Assembly (NCBI GenBank): GCA_946548065.1
Contig: CAMNPM010000003.1
Coordinates: forward strand, 1 to 64,000
Length of the DNA stretch: 64,000 bases
Reading direction: 5' to 3'
Source of the DNA: an uncultured Prevotella sp.
GTDB taxonomy: Bacteria > Bacteroidota > Bacteroidia > Bacteroidales > Bacteroidaceae
Shown: piece by piece, positions 44,630-52,726 of the stretch
Layout: each line of letters begins with the position of its first letter
How positions within the stretch are numbered: position 1 is the first letter of the stretch
Translations under genes and position numbers: made by a program
The notes under the pieces: generated by a model
What the model was told of the DNA's origin: nothing
Databases searched by the model: none
What the model saw: only the letters and a program-made list of their open reading frames with translations

Positions 44630-44788
44630 TTAATTCTTAAAGAAGTCCTTAACGGCCTCGTTAGGAACCATCTGCTCATCGAAGATGTAAGCACCCGTCT
44701 TGGGGCTCTTCACCATCTTGATCACCTTTGTGTAAGCGCGACCATCCTTCGAACCTTCGTGGAGGGTAGCAACGGTTTTCTTTGCCAT
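44630..44788 (-). CDS. DUF4295 family protein (52 aa)
   Basis: Too short for the ORF track; translated by hand as MAKKTVATLHEGSKDGR... ending DFFKN. This small basic protein is conserved in Bacteroidota immediately after rpmB-rpmG, and the family is described as DUF4295. The location and composition suggest a ribosome-associated role, which is inference. Last gene before a strong terminator. Confidence 0.9.
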   Translation of the reverse strand: MAKKTVATLHEGSKDGRAYTKVIKMVKSPKTGAYIFDEQMVPNEAVKDFFKN

Positions 44789-44828
44789 TGAGTATTTACT
44801 TTATTAGTTTATTAAACCTATTCGCCCC

Positions 44829-45020
44829 TTATTTAATCTCCTTGTGCACAGTCATGCGCTTCAGGATGGGGTTATACTTCTTCAGCTCCATACGCTCGGG
44901 AGTGTTCTTGCGGTTCTTCGTCGTGATATAACGGCTTGTGCCGGGAAGACCGCTCTCCTTCATCTCGGTACACTCCAGAATAACCTGGACACGGTTGCCT
45001 TTAGCTTTCTTACCTGCCAT
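44829..45020 (-). CDS. rpmG: 50S ribosomal protein L33
   Basis: 63 aa, [19 protein letters not shown], then [22 protein letters not shown]. It has a single cysteine, so it is the zinc-free (C-minus) form. It lies 5 bp downstream of rpmB. Confidence 0.98.
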   Translation of the reverse strand: MAGKKAKGNRVQVILECTEMKESGLPGTSRYITTKNRKNTPERMELKKYNPILKRMTVHKEIK

Positions 45021-45025
45021 AATTG

Positions 45026-45289
45026 TTAGTCTCCTATTACTTTAATGTCCTTCCAGTCAACATAACCCTTGGCAACAGCCTGCTTAAGGGCAGCGTCCAG
45101 ACCTACCTTATTAATCATACGCAGACCAGCAGCGCTGATCTTCAACTGAATCCAGCAAGCCTCCTCTACATAGTAGAACTTCTTGCTGAACAGGTTTACA
45201 TCAAAGCTGCGCTTTGTGCGGTGCTTTGAGTGAGACACATTATTACCAATCTGTGCCTTCTTTCCCGTAATCTGACAAATTTTCGACAT
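45026..45289 (-). CDS. rpmB: 50S ribosomal protein L28
   Basis: 87 aa, [29 protein letters not shown], with the typical [21 protein letters not shown]-terminal segment. It is first gene of the small ribosomal operon; a -7 box is 54 bp upstream. Confidence 0.98.
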   Translation of the reverse strand: MSKICQITGKKAQIGNNVSHSKHRTKRSFDVNLFSKKFYYVEEACWIQLKISAAGLRMINKVGLDAALKQAVAKGYVDWKDIKVIGD

Positions 45290-45342
45290 CTCTATCTACT
45301 CTTTTTTGTGTTCCTTAAATGTAACTTATTCCAAACAGGGTG

Positions 45343-45350
45343 CAAAGGTA
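45343..45350 (-). promoter_or_regulatory. Promoter -7 box of the rpmB operon
   Basis: TACCTTTG on the minus strand, in the common Bacteroidota context TACCTTTGCACC. No clear -33. Confidence 0.65.
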
Positions 45351-45409
45351 CGAAAAAGTTTAGAGTTTCGAGTTTAAAGTTCAGAGAAAACGTCAACTCT
45401 TAATATTTT

Positions 45410-45922
45410 TTAACCTTCCAACTCGGCTGGCTGGGGTTCTGTCTTCAGAAAATCGAGAAACATCTGCATCGCACTGTTGGTAGCGATGGCCAGGTTGATG
45501 TCCCGTCCGTGGTCTTCTTCCACCTTCATCGTCACCTGCCGGTCAGGAGTGCCACAGGCCAGCCAGATGGTACCTACGGGATTCTCCTTCGTACCTCCTC
45601 CAGGACCAGCAAAGCCTGTTGCCGAAATGGCATAGTCGGTGTTCAGCGTCCGGCAGGCTCCAGCCACCATAGCCCGGGCCACCTCTTCACAGACGGCAGT
45701 CTTCTCGGCCAGCAGTTCGGCGCTGACACCCAGCAGCGAGATCTTCACCTCGTCGACATACGAGATGATGCCACCCTTGAAATACTTCGAGGCTCCCGGC
45801 ACAGCGATGATGGCCTCGGCAATACGGCCGCCCGTACAGCTCTCGGCTGTCGACACGGTCTTGTCCATTTCCCACAGCAGCTGACTCACTTCCCTGCTGA
45901 TTACCTTGCTTTCAAAATCCAT
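45410..45922 (-). CDS. pncC: CinA C-terminal family protein (nicotinamide-nucleotide amidase)
   Basis: 170-aa stand-alone CinA_C/PncC domain, which deamidates NMN to nicotinate mononucleotide in pyridine nucleotide recycling. Motifs: TVSTAESCTGGRIAEAI (active-site Ser), GGIISYVDEVK, YAISATGFAGPGGGTKENPVGT. Third gene of map-tsaD-pncC. NAD recycling here complements nadE elsewhere in the window. Confidence 0.93.
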   Translation of the reverse strand: MDFESKVISREVSQLLWEMDKTVSTAESCTGGRIAEAIIAVPGASKYFKGGIISYVDEVKISLLGVSAELLAEKTAVCEEVARAMVAGACRTLNTDYAISATGFAGPGGGTKENPVGTIWLACGTPDRQVTMKVEEDHGRDINLAIATNSAMQMFLDFLKTEPQPAELEG

Positions 45923-45989
45923 CTTTACTATTTACGATTTGACTATTTACTATATTATTTAATATTGGACAATTTACGATTGTCCCACC
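45923..45989 (-). repeat. AT-rich degenerate repeats, tsaD/pncC spacer
   Basis: The segments ctatttacgatttga, ctatttactatattat and caatttacgattgt are imperfect copies sharing TTTAC. The period is irregular (about 15 and 27 bp), but the whole spacer is built from them. Confidence 0.6.
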
Positions 45990-47018
45990 TTATTTAAATG
46001 TCACCTTCGAGAAGGCGGGAGCCTCTATCGGACAGAACTCCCCGTCCAGATACTTATTGTAGCCCACTATGCCTATCATGGCCGCATTGTCGGTAGTATA
46101 GCTGAACTTGGGGATGTATACCGTCCACCCGTAGCGCTTGGCATAGTCGTGGAAGGCATTGCGCAGTCCGTTGTTGGCACTCACGCCGCCAGCCACAGCC
46201 ACATGCTTGATGCCAGTCTGCTTCACGGCCAGCTTCAGCTTCTTCATCAGAATATCGACAATGGTCCACTCCAGTGAGGCGGCAATATCCTCCTTGTGGT
46301 TCTCGATGAAGTCGGGCTCCTGCTCCACCCACTTGCGCAGGTTATAGAGGAACGAGGTCTTCAAGCCCGAGAAGCTGTAGTCAAGTCCGGGAATATGCGG
46401 TTCGGCAAACTGGTACGCCTTCGGGTTACCCTGCCGCGCCAGCCGGTCGATGATGGGACCACCTGGATAACCCAGTCCCATCACCTTCGAGCACTTGTCG
46501 ATGGCCTCGCCGGCAGCATCGTCGATGGTCTGGCCCAGCACTTCCATATCGTTGTACTTGCGCACCAGCACAATCTGGGAGTTGCCGCCGCTCACAAGCA
46601 GGCAGATGAACGGATAGGGAGGCGGATTGAAGTCGCCCTCGCCACCGTCGATAAAATGCGCCATCACGTGTCCCTGCAGATGATTGACATCTATCAGGGG
46701 TATGCCCAGCGAGCGGGCAAAACCTTTGGCGAAGTTGACACCCACAAGCAGCGACCCCATCAGTCCGGGTCCGCGTGTGAATGCCACCGCCGAGAGCTGT
46801 TCCTTCTGAATGCCGGCACGCTTGATGGCCTCATGCACCACTGGCACCACGTTCTGCTGGTGAGCCCTCGATGCCAGCTCAGGCACCACACCGCCATACG
46901 CTTCGTGGACAGCCTGCGACGCCGTGACATTCGACAGCAGCACATCGTTTCGCAGCACTGCTGCCGACGTGTCGTCGCATGAGCTCTCTATTGCTAATAT
47001 ATAAATGTCTTTTGTCAT
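45990..47018 (-). CDS. tsaD: tRNA N6-threonylcarbamoyladenosine transferase TsaD
   Basis: Essential ASKHA-fold protein that transfers threonylcarbamoyl to A37 of ANN-decoding tRNAs, with TsaB and TsaE. 342 aa. N-terminal AIESSCDDTSAAV, the metal site HQQNVVPVVHEA (two His), LVSGGNSQIV, GEAIDKCSKVMGLGYPGGP and AVAGGVSANNGLR. The start codon is reached directly by an 8-bp repeat array from the map gene. Confidence 0.97.
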   Translation of the reverse strand: MTKDIYILAIESSCDDTSAAVLRNDVLLSNVTASQAVHEAYGGVVPELASRAHQQNVVPVVHEAIKRAGIQKEQLSAVAFTRGPGLMGSLLVGVNFAKGFARSLGIPLIDVNHLQGHVMAHFIDGGEGDFNPPPYPFICLLVSGGNSQIVLVRKYNDMEVLGQTIDDAAGEAIDKCSKVMGLGYPGGPIIDRLARQGNPKAYQFAEPHIPGLDYSFSGLKTSFLYNLRKWVEQEPDFIENHKEDIAASLEWTIVDILMKKLKLAVKQTGIKHVAVAGGVSANNGLRNAFHDYAKRYGWTVYIPKFSYTTDNAAMIGIVGYNKYLDGEFCPIEAPAFSKVTFK

Positions 47019-47022
47019 TTCA

Positions 47023-47093
47023 ATGTTTCGATGTTTCGGGCTTCGGTATTTCGAAGTGTCGATGCTTCAAGGTTTGGATGCTTCGATGCTTCG
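47023..47093 (-). repeat. 8-bp degenerate repeat array, map/tsaD spacer
   Basis: Nine units nearly all 8 bp long on the plus strand: atgtttcg, atgtttcg, ggcttcg, gtatttcg, aagtgtcg, atgcttca, aggtttgg, atgcttcg, atgcttcg. They begin 4 bp from the tsaD start codon and end 9 bp from the map stop. Same NNNNTTCG unit family as 31249-31331. Confidence 0.9.
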
Positions 47094-47102
47094 AAAGAAG
47101 CC

Positions 47103-47975
47103 TTAATAAGTCAGAATCTCCACCCCGTGTTCGGTCATCAGCAGCGTGTGCTCCCATTGGGCCGAGGGCTGCTCGTCCTCAGAGATGACCTCCCAGCCGT
47201 AGGGGTCGTCGGCATCGATGAACACCTTCCATGTACCCATGTTGATCATCGGCTCGATGGTGAACACCATTCCCGGCACCAGCAACATGCCTTTGCCCTT
47301 CTGGGCAAAATGGCAGACCTCAGGCTCCTCGTGGAAGTCGTTGCCCACCCCGTGGCCGCAAAGGTCGCGCACCACACCGTAGTGATACTTCCGGGCATGC
47401 TTCTCTATCGCCTTGCCAATATCGTTCACATAGCCCCAGGGCTTGGCAGCCTCCATGCCTATCTCCAGACACTCCTTGGCGACGCGCACCAGCTGCTCCT
47501 TCTCGGGCGTTGTCTTACCTATTATATACATACGCGAGGCATCGGCATAGTAGCCGTCGAGGATTGTAGTGAAGTCGACATTGATGATGTCGCCCTCCTG
47601 CAAGATGTCGTCAGCCTTGGGAATACCGTGACACACCACCTCGTTGATGCTCGTGCATACCGACATAGGGAACGGGGGTGTCTCCTCGTCACCACCATAG
47701 TTCAGACAGGCGGGAATAGCTCCGTGCTGTTCACAGTAGTCGCGGCATATACGGTCGATCTCCAATGTCGACATACCCGCATGGATGGCCTCGCCCACAG
47801 CATCCAGCACGCCCGTGTTCACCACTCCAGCACGGCGGATGCCCTCTATCTGTTCAGGGGTCTTGACCAGTTCGGGCGTAGGTACCTCGTTGCCCTTGTT
47901 TTCCAAATACATGATACGCTTGTCAAACTCTGTAGGCTGTTCGCCGGGTTTGCAGTGCCATCTTCTTCTTGCCAT
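47103..47975 (-). CDS. map: Methionine aminopeptidase, type I
   Basis: Removes initiator methionine after deformylation. About 290 aa; the N-terminal extension RRRWHCKPGEQPTEFDKR precedes the peptidase, as in type Ib. Metal ligands fit NVDFTTILDGYYADASRMY, GHGVGNDFHEEPEV and FTIEPMI. The ORF extends to 48089, but the promoter lies at 47996-48026, so MARRRWH at 47975 is the start, with a leader of about 16 nt. Confidence 0.96.
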   Translation of the reverse strand: MARRRWHCKPGEQPTEFDKRIMYLENKGNEVPTPELVKTPEQIEGIRRAGVVNTGVLDAVGEAIHAGMSTLEIDRICRDYCEQHGAIPACLNYGGDEETPPFPMSVCTSINEVVCHGIPKADDILQEGDIINVDFTTILDGYYADASRMYIIGKTTPEKEQLVRVAKECLEIGMEAAKPWGYVNDIGKAIEKHARKYHYGVVRDLCGHGVGNDFHEEPEVCHFAQKGKGMLLVPGMVFTIEPMINMGTWKVFIDADDPYGWEVISEDEQPSAQWEHTLLMTEHGVEILTY

Positions 47976-47995
47976 ATTTTTAACGAATTTGAGTG

Positions 47996-48026
47996 CAAAG
48001 GTACAAATAAGTGGGAAAAATGCAAA
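47996..48026 (-). promoter_or_regulatory. Promoter of the map-tsaD-pncC operon
   Basis: On the minus strand TTTG (48026-48023), 19 bp, TACCTTTG (48003-47996). Full consensus. Confidence 0.85.
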
Positions 48027-48078
48027 GGGAAAAACCGTTTTTCTTTCCTTTTCCGCATGAAAGTTACAACTTTTTTTG

Positions 48079-48086
48079 TACATTTG
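48079..48086 (+). promoter_or_regulatory. Promoter -7 box of the SpoIIE phosphatase gene
   Basis: TACATTTG matches TAnnTTTG, 22 bp before the ATG. Divergent to the map promoter; the -33 is weak. Confidence 0.6.
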
Positions 48087-48108
48087 CAAGCGTAAATGTT
48101 AATCAACG

Positions 48109-50148
48109 ATGAAACGAAGTCTGAAAATCATACTCTTATTGGCCGTCATAGCTATAGCTGGCTGCCAGAGCAAGTCTGTCAGCAAGCGCGGCAACGAAGT
48201 ACTCATCGACAGCTTGTCTGCAGTCCTCTACGACCTGATGGGCGACCATCCTGACGAAGCATTGGCACTGGTGGACAGTCTGGAGCGCGAAGGTCTTATA
48301 GACAAGGGATTAGCCAACTGCCGTCGCGCACAAATATATTCGGAGCAATATCAGCCCAGGGTATCCGGTATATATGCCCAGCGGGCACTGAAGGACAAGA
48401 CGCTGAAACGCGGACAGTACTATTTCGCCTACAACTTGCTGATCAACTCTGTCAGCAACGTAGGCAACACTGAACGCGCCCTGCAATATGCCACAGAGGC
48501 ACTGGCTGCAACAAAAGAAGACACTTCAAGCGCCGCCCGCGAATATGCCCCCGACTTTATGACTTGCATCGGCAACAGCCTGATGAAGCTGGACCGGCGG
48601 GAAAAGGCCAACGAACACTACGAAAAGGCCTACCAGATGTATGAGGAGATACTGGCCGGAGCCAAGAGCTTCTCGTGGTTCTATCCGGAATTCATGCTGT
48701 GCGTTGATGCTATCAACGACAACTCCTCCAGAGGCGACATCGAGACATCGCGCCGATGGATACCAAGACTGCAGAGCAGTTACCAGCGAACCATCGGCAC
48801 CAACGACATCCCCAGTCATGTGAAGGACGACTGCACGGCAGATATGGAGATGACGCTCGCCAAGTTCCATCTGCGCGAGGGCAACACCCAGAAGGCAGAA
48901 CAGCACCTACGAGCTTTCAAGCAAACCGACTTTTCCAAGACTTCAATCGGCAAGAAAGACGCTGCCGCCTACTATGAGATTGCCAAACGCTGGAAAGAGC
49001 TGGAGCAATCTGTCGCAAACGTAGACTCGTTCTATATCGACAACCACACCTACCACTCTATGGATTATCTGAAACAGGTTCTGTCCCGCCGGTTTCAGGC
49101 CCAGAAGCAGCTGGGCCATCAGGAGGAAGCGCTGAACACGGCCTCAAAGCTGATTACCCTACTCGACAGTGCCGAAGAGAAAACGGAGAAAGACAATGCT
49201 GTAGAATTCGCTGTCATCTACGAGACCCAAGAGAAGGAGCAGATGATTTCCGACCAGCGCGCCACACTCTCCAAGCAGCGCTGGATAGCCATAGCCGTAG
49301 CACTCCTGCTGGTCACCGTCTTCTTCCTTGTCTACACCCTTTACAGGCGGCAAGTGCATAAGAAGCTGCAGCAGGCCTACAACCAACTGGAGGAAACAAC
49401 CACCGCGAAAGAGCGCATAGAGAGCGAGCTGCGCATTGCCCGCGACATACAGATGTCGATGGTGCCTCATGAGTTCCCCCGTCGCAAGGGTCTGGACCTC
49501 TATGCCCAGATGATGCCCGCCCGCGAGGTGGGAGGCGACTTGTACAGCTACGTGCTGCGAGGAGACGAACTTTACTTCTGCGTCGGCGATGTCTCTGGCA
49601 AAGGTGTGCCGGCCTCACTGTTTATGGCACAAACGGCAAGGCTGTTCCACACGCTGGCAGCCCAGCACTTAATGCCTGCGGACATTGCTTCCAGAATGAA
49701 CGACGAACTGACCATTGGCAACGACCAGGGAATGTTTGTCACGATGTTCATTGGCTCTCTGAGCCTGTCTACAGGCCACCTGAACTACTGCAACTGCGGC
49801 CACAACCCTCCCGTGCTTGGCGGGGACGAGCAACAAGGAACGTTCCTGGAGATGGAGCCCAACGTCCCCATCGGACTGTTCCCCGAAGTACACTTCGTGG
49901 GGCAGCAGATAGACAGCATCAAGGGACGGGCGTTGTTTATCTATACCGACGGACTCAACGAGGCCGAGAACACCGAGCAGCAGCAGTTTGGCGACGACCG
50001 TCTGCTGAAGTGCCTCAGAGAGGTGCGCTTTGCCTCAAGCCGACAGGTGATAGAGTATGTTGTCCAGACTATTGACGCTCACCGCAAGGATGCCCAGCCC
50101 AACGACGACCTCACCATGATGTGTCTGCGTGTAGATGACAGCGATTGA
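48109..50148 (+). CDS. TPR lipoprotein with C-terminal SpoIIE/RsbU phosphatase
   Basis: 679 aa. The N-terminus is a lipoprotein signal (LLAVIAIAGC, lipobox IAGC). TPR-like helices fill about residues 40-370. A membrane helix (WIAIAVALLLVTVFFLVYTLYRR, about 388-410) and a coiled linker lead to a PP2C-type SpoIIE/RsbU phosphatase (about 445-679): RIARDIQMSMVPHEFP, PAREVGGDLYSY (metal Asp), VGDVSGKGVPASLFMA, CGHNPP, IYTDGLNEAEN and PNDDLTMM. TPRs probably sense in the periplasm while the phosphatase acts on a cytoplasmic phosphoprotein, perhaps an anti-sigma antagonist. No STAS or anti-sigma gene is adjacent. Confidence 0.9.
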   Translation: MKRSLKIILLLAVIAIAGCQSKSVSKRGNEVLIDSLSAVLYDLMGDHPDEALALVDSLEREGLIDKGLANCRRAQIYSEQYQPRVSGIYAQRALKDKTLKRGQYYFAYNLLINSVSNVGNTERALQYATEALAATKEDTSSAAREYAPDFMTCIGNSLMKLDRREKANEHYEKAYQMYEEILAGAKSFSWFYPEFMLCVDAINDNSSRGDIETSRRWIPRLQSSYQRTIGTNDIPSHVKDDCTADMEMTLAKFHLREGNTQKAEQHLRAFKQTDFSKTSIGKKDAAAYYEIAKRWKELEQSVANVDSFYIDNHTYHSMDYLKQVLSRRFQAQKQLGHQEEALNTASKLITLLDSAEEKTEKDNAVEFAVIYETQEKEQMISDQRATLSKQRWIAIAVALLLVTVFFLVYTLYRRQVHKKLQQAYNQLEETTTAKERIESELRIARDIQMSMVPHEFPRRKGLDLYAQMMPAREVGGDLYSYVLRGDELYFCVGDVSGKGVPASLFMAQTARLFHTLAAQHLMPADIASRMNDELTIGNDQGMFVTMFIGSLSLSTGHLNYCNCGHNPPVLGGDEQQGTFLEMEPNVPIGLFPEVHFVGQQIDSIKGRALFIYTDGLNEAENTEQQQFGDDRLLKCLREVRFASSRQVIEYVVQTIDAHRKDAQPNDDLTMMCLRVDDSD

Positions 50149-50164
50149 GGGGGCTTTTCTTTTT

Positions 50165-50180
50165 TGGCACGTTTTTTGCT
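50165..50180 (+). promoter_or_regulatory. Sigma-54 (-24/-12) promoter of htpG
   Basis: TGGCACG-TTTT-TTGCT is an exact match to the sigma-54 consensus TGGCACG-N4-TTGCW, with GG and GC 10 bp apart. The transcript should start near 50191, leaving about 30 nt before the htpG ATG. I see no TAnnTTTG box between the two genes. Confidence 0.8.
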
Positions 50181-50221
50181 CAACACTGTGCAGATAATGT
50201 CAAATTAGAAATAGAAACAAT

Positions 50222-52282
50222 ATGCAAAAAGGCAACATCGGGGTTACCACAGAGAACATTTTCCCCGTCATCAAAAAGTTTCTCTATTCAGACCATGAGA
50301 TTTTCCTGCGCGAGATGGTGAGCAACGCCGTCGATGCCACACAGAAGCTGAAGACGCTGGCCCAGCAGGGCGACTTCAAGGGCGAGCTGGGCGACCTGAC
50401 CGTCCACGTCAGCCTGGACACGGAGAAAGGCACCATCACCATCTCCGACCGAGGCATCGGCATGACCGAGGAGGAAATCGACAAGTACATCAACCAGATA
50501 GCCTTCTCAGGCGTCAACGACTTCCTGGAGAAGTACAAGGACAATGCCAACAACATCATCGGCCACTTCGGACTGGGCTTCTACTCCTCGTTCATGGTGT
50601 CGAAGAAGGTGGAGATCATCACCCGCTCCTACAAGGAAGGTGCCAAGGCCGTGAAGTGGAGCTGCGACGGCTCGCCGGCCTACGAGATTGACGAGGCTGA
50701 GAAGGACGACCGCGGCAGCGACATCATCCTCTACGTCGACGACGACTGCAAGGAGTTTCTCGAGAAGGAGCGCATACAGCAGCTCCTGAACAAGTACTGC
50801 AAGTTCATGGCCGTGCCTGTGGCCTTCGGCAAGAAGCAGGAGTGGTCGAGCGACGAGAAGAAGATGGTAGACACACAGGAGGACAATATTATTAATAATG
50901 TGGAGCCGCTCTGGACCAAAGCCCCCTCATCGCTCAAGGACGAGGACTACAAGTCGTTCTACCGCACACTCTACCCCATGAGCGACGAACCCATGTTCTG
51001 GATTCACCTCAACGTTGACTATCCCTTCAACCTGACGGGTATCCTCTACTTCCCCCGCATCAAGTCGAACATCGACCTGCAGCGCAACAAGATACAGCTC
51101 TACTGCAACCAGGTCTTCGTCACCGACCAGGTGGAAGGCATCGTGCCTGAGTTCCTCACCCTGCTGCATGGTGTCATCGACTCACCCGACATCCCCCTGA
51201 ACGTCAGCCGCAGCTATCTGCAGAGCGACCGCGAGGTGAAGAAGATATCGACCTATATCACCAAGAAAGTGGCCGACCGCCTGCAGGCCATCTTCAAGGA
51301 GAACCGCAAGGAGTACGAGGAGAAGTGGGACGACCTGAAGCTCTTCATCAACTACGGCATGCTCTCTGAAGAGTCGTTCTACGACCGCGCCAAGGACTTC
51401 GCCCTGTTCAAGGACACCGACGGCAAGCACTTCACCTTCGACGAGTACAAGACCCTCATCGAGTCGGCCCAGAAGGACAAGAACGACCAGCTGGTCTACC
51501 TCTATGCCACCGACCGCGAGGAGCAGTACTCCTACATCCAGGCTGCCAAGGACAAGGGCTACTCAGTGCTGCTGCTCGACGGCCAGCTCGACGTGCCTGC
51601 CATCCAGATGCTGGAGCAGAAGTTCGAGAAGAGCCACTTCACGCGTGTCGATGCCGACATCATCGACCGTCTGATTGTCAAGGACGACCAGCCTAAGTCG
51701 AACCTGTCAGACGACGAGTCTGCCAATCTGTCACAGGTGTTCAAGTCGCAGATGCCCAAGATGGAGAAGACCGAGTTCATGGTCGAGGTGCAGAGCCTGG
51801 GCGAGAGCCAGCGTCCGGTGGTCATCACCCAGAACGAGTGGATGCGCCGCATGAAGGAGATGAGCCGCTTCCAGCAGGGCATGAACTTCTACGCCCAGAT
51901 GCCCGACTCGATGAACCTCGTGCTGAACAGCGACCATCGTCTCGTCAAGGAGATTCTCTCAACTCTCAACTCTCAACTCTCAACTGACCTGAAGCCCATC
52001 GATGCCGAGCTGAAGGGTCAGGAGGCCCGTCTGGCAGCCATCCGCCAGCAGCAGGAGGGCAAGAAGCCCGAGGAGCTGACGCAGGACGACAAGGACATGA
52101 AGGCCGAGTGCGAGAAAGCCATCGAGGAGCAGAAGCAGAAGAAGCAGGATGTGCTCAGCGGCTTTGCAGCCCAGAACGATGTCGTACACCAGCTCATCGA
52201 TCTGGCACTGCTCCAGAACGGCATGCTCAAGGGCGAGGCGCTGGACAAGTTCCTCAAGCGCTCCGTCGACCTCATCAAGTAG
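50222..52282 (+). CDS. htpG: Molecular chaperone HtpG (Hsp90)
   Basis: Cytosolic Hsp90 ATPase, 686 aa. GHKL motifs: EMVSNAVDATQKL (usual SNASDA with Val), ISDRGIGMTEEEI, GHFGLGFYSSFMVS; middle domain LYFPRI and NVSRSYLQSDREVKKI with the catalytic Arg region; C-terminal dimerisation domain ending LIDLALLQNGMLKGEAL. As in other Bacteroidota, there is a charged helical insertion before the last helices. That region starts with STLNSQLSTD, coded by a 7-bp tandem repeat. No C-terminal MEEVD, as expected for bacteria. It is preceded by a sigma-54 promoter and followed by a doubled hairpin terminator. Confidence 0.97.
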   Translation: MQKGNIGVTTENIFPVIKKFLYSDHEIFLREMVSNAVDATQKLKTLAQQGDFKGELGDLTVHVSLDTEKGTITISDRGIGMTEEEIDKYINQIAFSGVNDFLEKYKDNANNIIGHFGLGFYSSFMVSKKVEIITRSYKEGAKAVKWSCDGSPAYEIDEAEKDDRGSDIILYVDDDCKEFLEKERIQQLLNKYCKFMAVPVAFGKKQEWSSDEKKMVDTQEDNIINNVEPLWTKAPSSLKDEDYKSFYRTLYPMSDEPMFWIHLNVDYPFNLTGILYFPRIKSNIDLQRNKIQLYCNQVFVTDQVEGIVPEFLTLLHGVIDSPDIPLNVSRSYLQSDREVKKISTYITKKVADRLQAIFKENRKEYEEKWDDLKLFINYGMLSEESFYDRAKDFALFKDTDGKHFTFDEYKTLIESAQKDKNDQLVYLYATDREEQYSYIQAAKDKGYSVLLLDGQLDVPAIQMLEQKFEKSHFTRVDADIIDRLIVKDDQPKSNLSDDESANLSQVFKSQMPKMEKTEFMVEVQSLGESQRPVVITQNEWMRRMKEMSRFQQGMNFYAQMPDSMNLVLNSDHRLVKEILSTLNSQLSTDLKPIDAELKGQEARLAAIRQQQEGKKPEELTQDDKDMKAECEKAIEEQKQKKQDVLSGFAAQNDVVHQLIDLALLQNGMLKGEALDKFLKRSVDLIK
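51958..51985 (+). repeat. 7-bp tandem repeat CTCAACT x4 inside htpG
   Basis: Four perfect copies of ctcaact in a row, preceded by a further ct. The period is not a multiple of three: loss or gain of one unit would shift the frame about 100 codons before the HtpG end and remove the dimerisation helices. Confidence 0.97.
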
Positions 52283-52302
52283 GCCACAGTAAGCTACATA
52301 TC

Positions 52303-52388
52303 TGAGTTAGCTCGATTCATCGTCCGAGCTAACTCACAACATCAAATGAGTTAGCTCTATCGACAACATGAGCTAACTCATTTTTTTT
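52303..52388 (+). terminator. Tandemly duplicated hairpin terminator after htpG
   Basis: TGAGTTAGCTC...GAGCTAACTCA occurs twice (52303-52336 and 52347-52380), 44 bp apart. Both stems are 11 bp and identical, so four mutually complementary arms allow alternative pairings. Only the second copy is followed by a T-tract (eight T). Confidence 0.9.
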
Positions 52389-52406
52389 AGTCCGCCGACA
52401 ACAGAC

Positions 52407-52443
52407 AAAAAAAATCCCAACTGAAAGTAAACTTTCAATTGGG
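52407..52443 (-). terminator. Terminator of tRNA-Arg
   Basis: On the minus strand CCCAATTGAAAG-TTTA-CTTTCAGTTGGG, a 12-bp stem with one mismatch and a 4-nt loop, followed by eight T residues after one A. It lies 16 bp past the tRNA 3' end. Confidence 0.9.
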
Positions 52444-52458
52444 AAATCTTTGCTTTTG

Positions 52459-52532
52459 TGATTCCGGCGGGATTCAAACCCACAACCTTCTGATCCGTAG
52501 TCAGATGCTCTATTCAGTTGAGCTACGGAACC
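52459..52532 (-). tRNA. tRNA-Arg (ACG)
   Basis: 74 nt on the minus strand. Acceptor stem GGTTCCG pairs with CGGAATC (one G-T pair), discriminator A, no encoded CCA directly following. The anticodon arm is TCTGA-CTACGGA-TCAGA, giving anticodon ACG (read as ICG after deamination). The T arm contains GGTTTGAATC. It reads CGU/CGC/CGA arginine codons. Confidence 0.95.
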
Positions 52533-52588
52533 TCCGTTCCTTAGTTTGCTAGCGGACTAGCGAGCTTATCATTTCTGATTTGCGGGTG

Positions 52589-52620
52589 CAAAGGTACGTA
52601 CTTTTTCTGAAACCACCAAA
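52589..52620 (-). promoter_or_regulatory. Promoter of tRNA-Arg
   Basis: On the minus strand TTTG (52620-52617), 20 bp, TACCTTTG (52596-52589). The transcript start would be about 52 nt upstream of the mature tRNA. Confidence 0.8.
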
Positions 52621-52726
52621 CATTTTTGCGACTTTTTTTCAAAAAAGCCCTAAAAAAACTATTTTCCCGATGAATATCCGCCGTAAGCCAACGGATAATC
52701 ACCGGGAAAAGCAGGTTTGTCAGTAA

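Noticed and set aside
47023-47093. CRISPR-like array
   Set aside because: Units are 8 bp with no unique spacers and no cas genes; it is a simple tandem repeat. The same applies to the other arrays.
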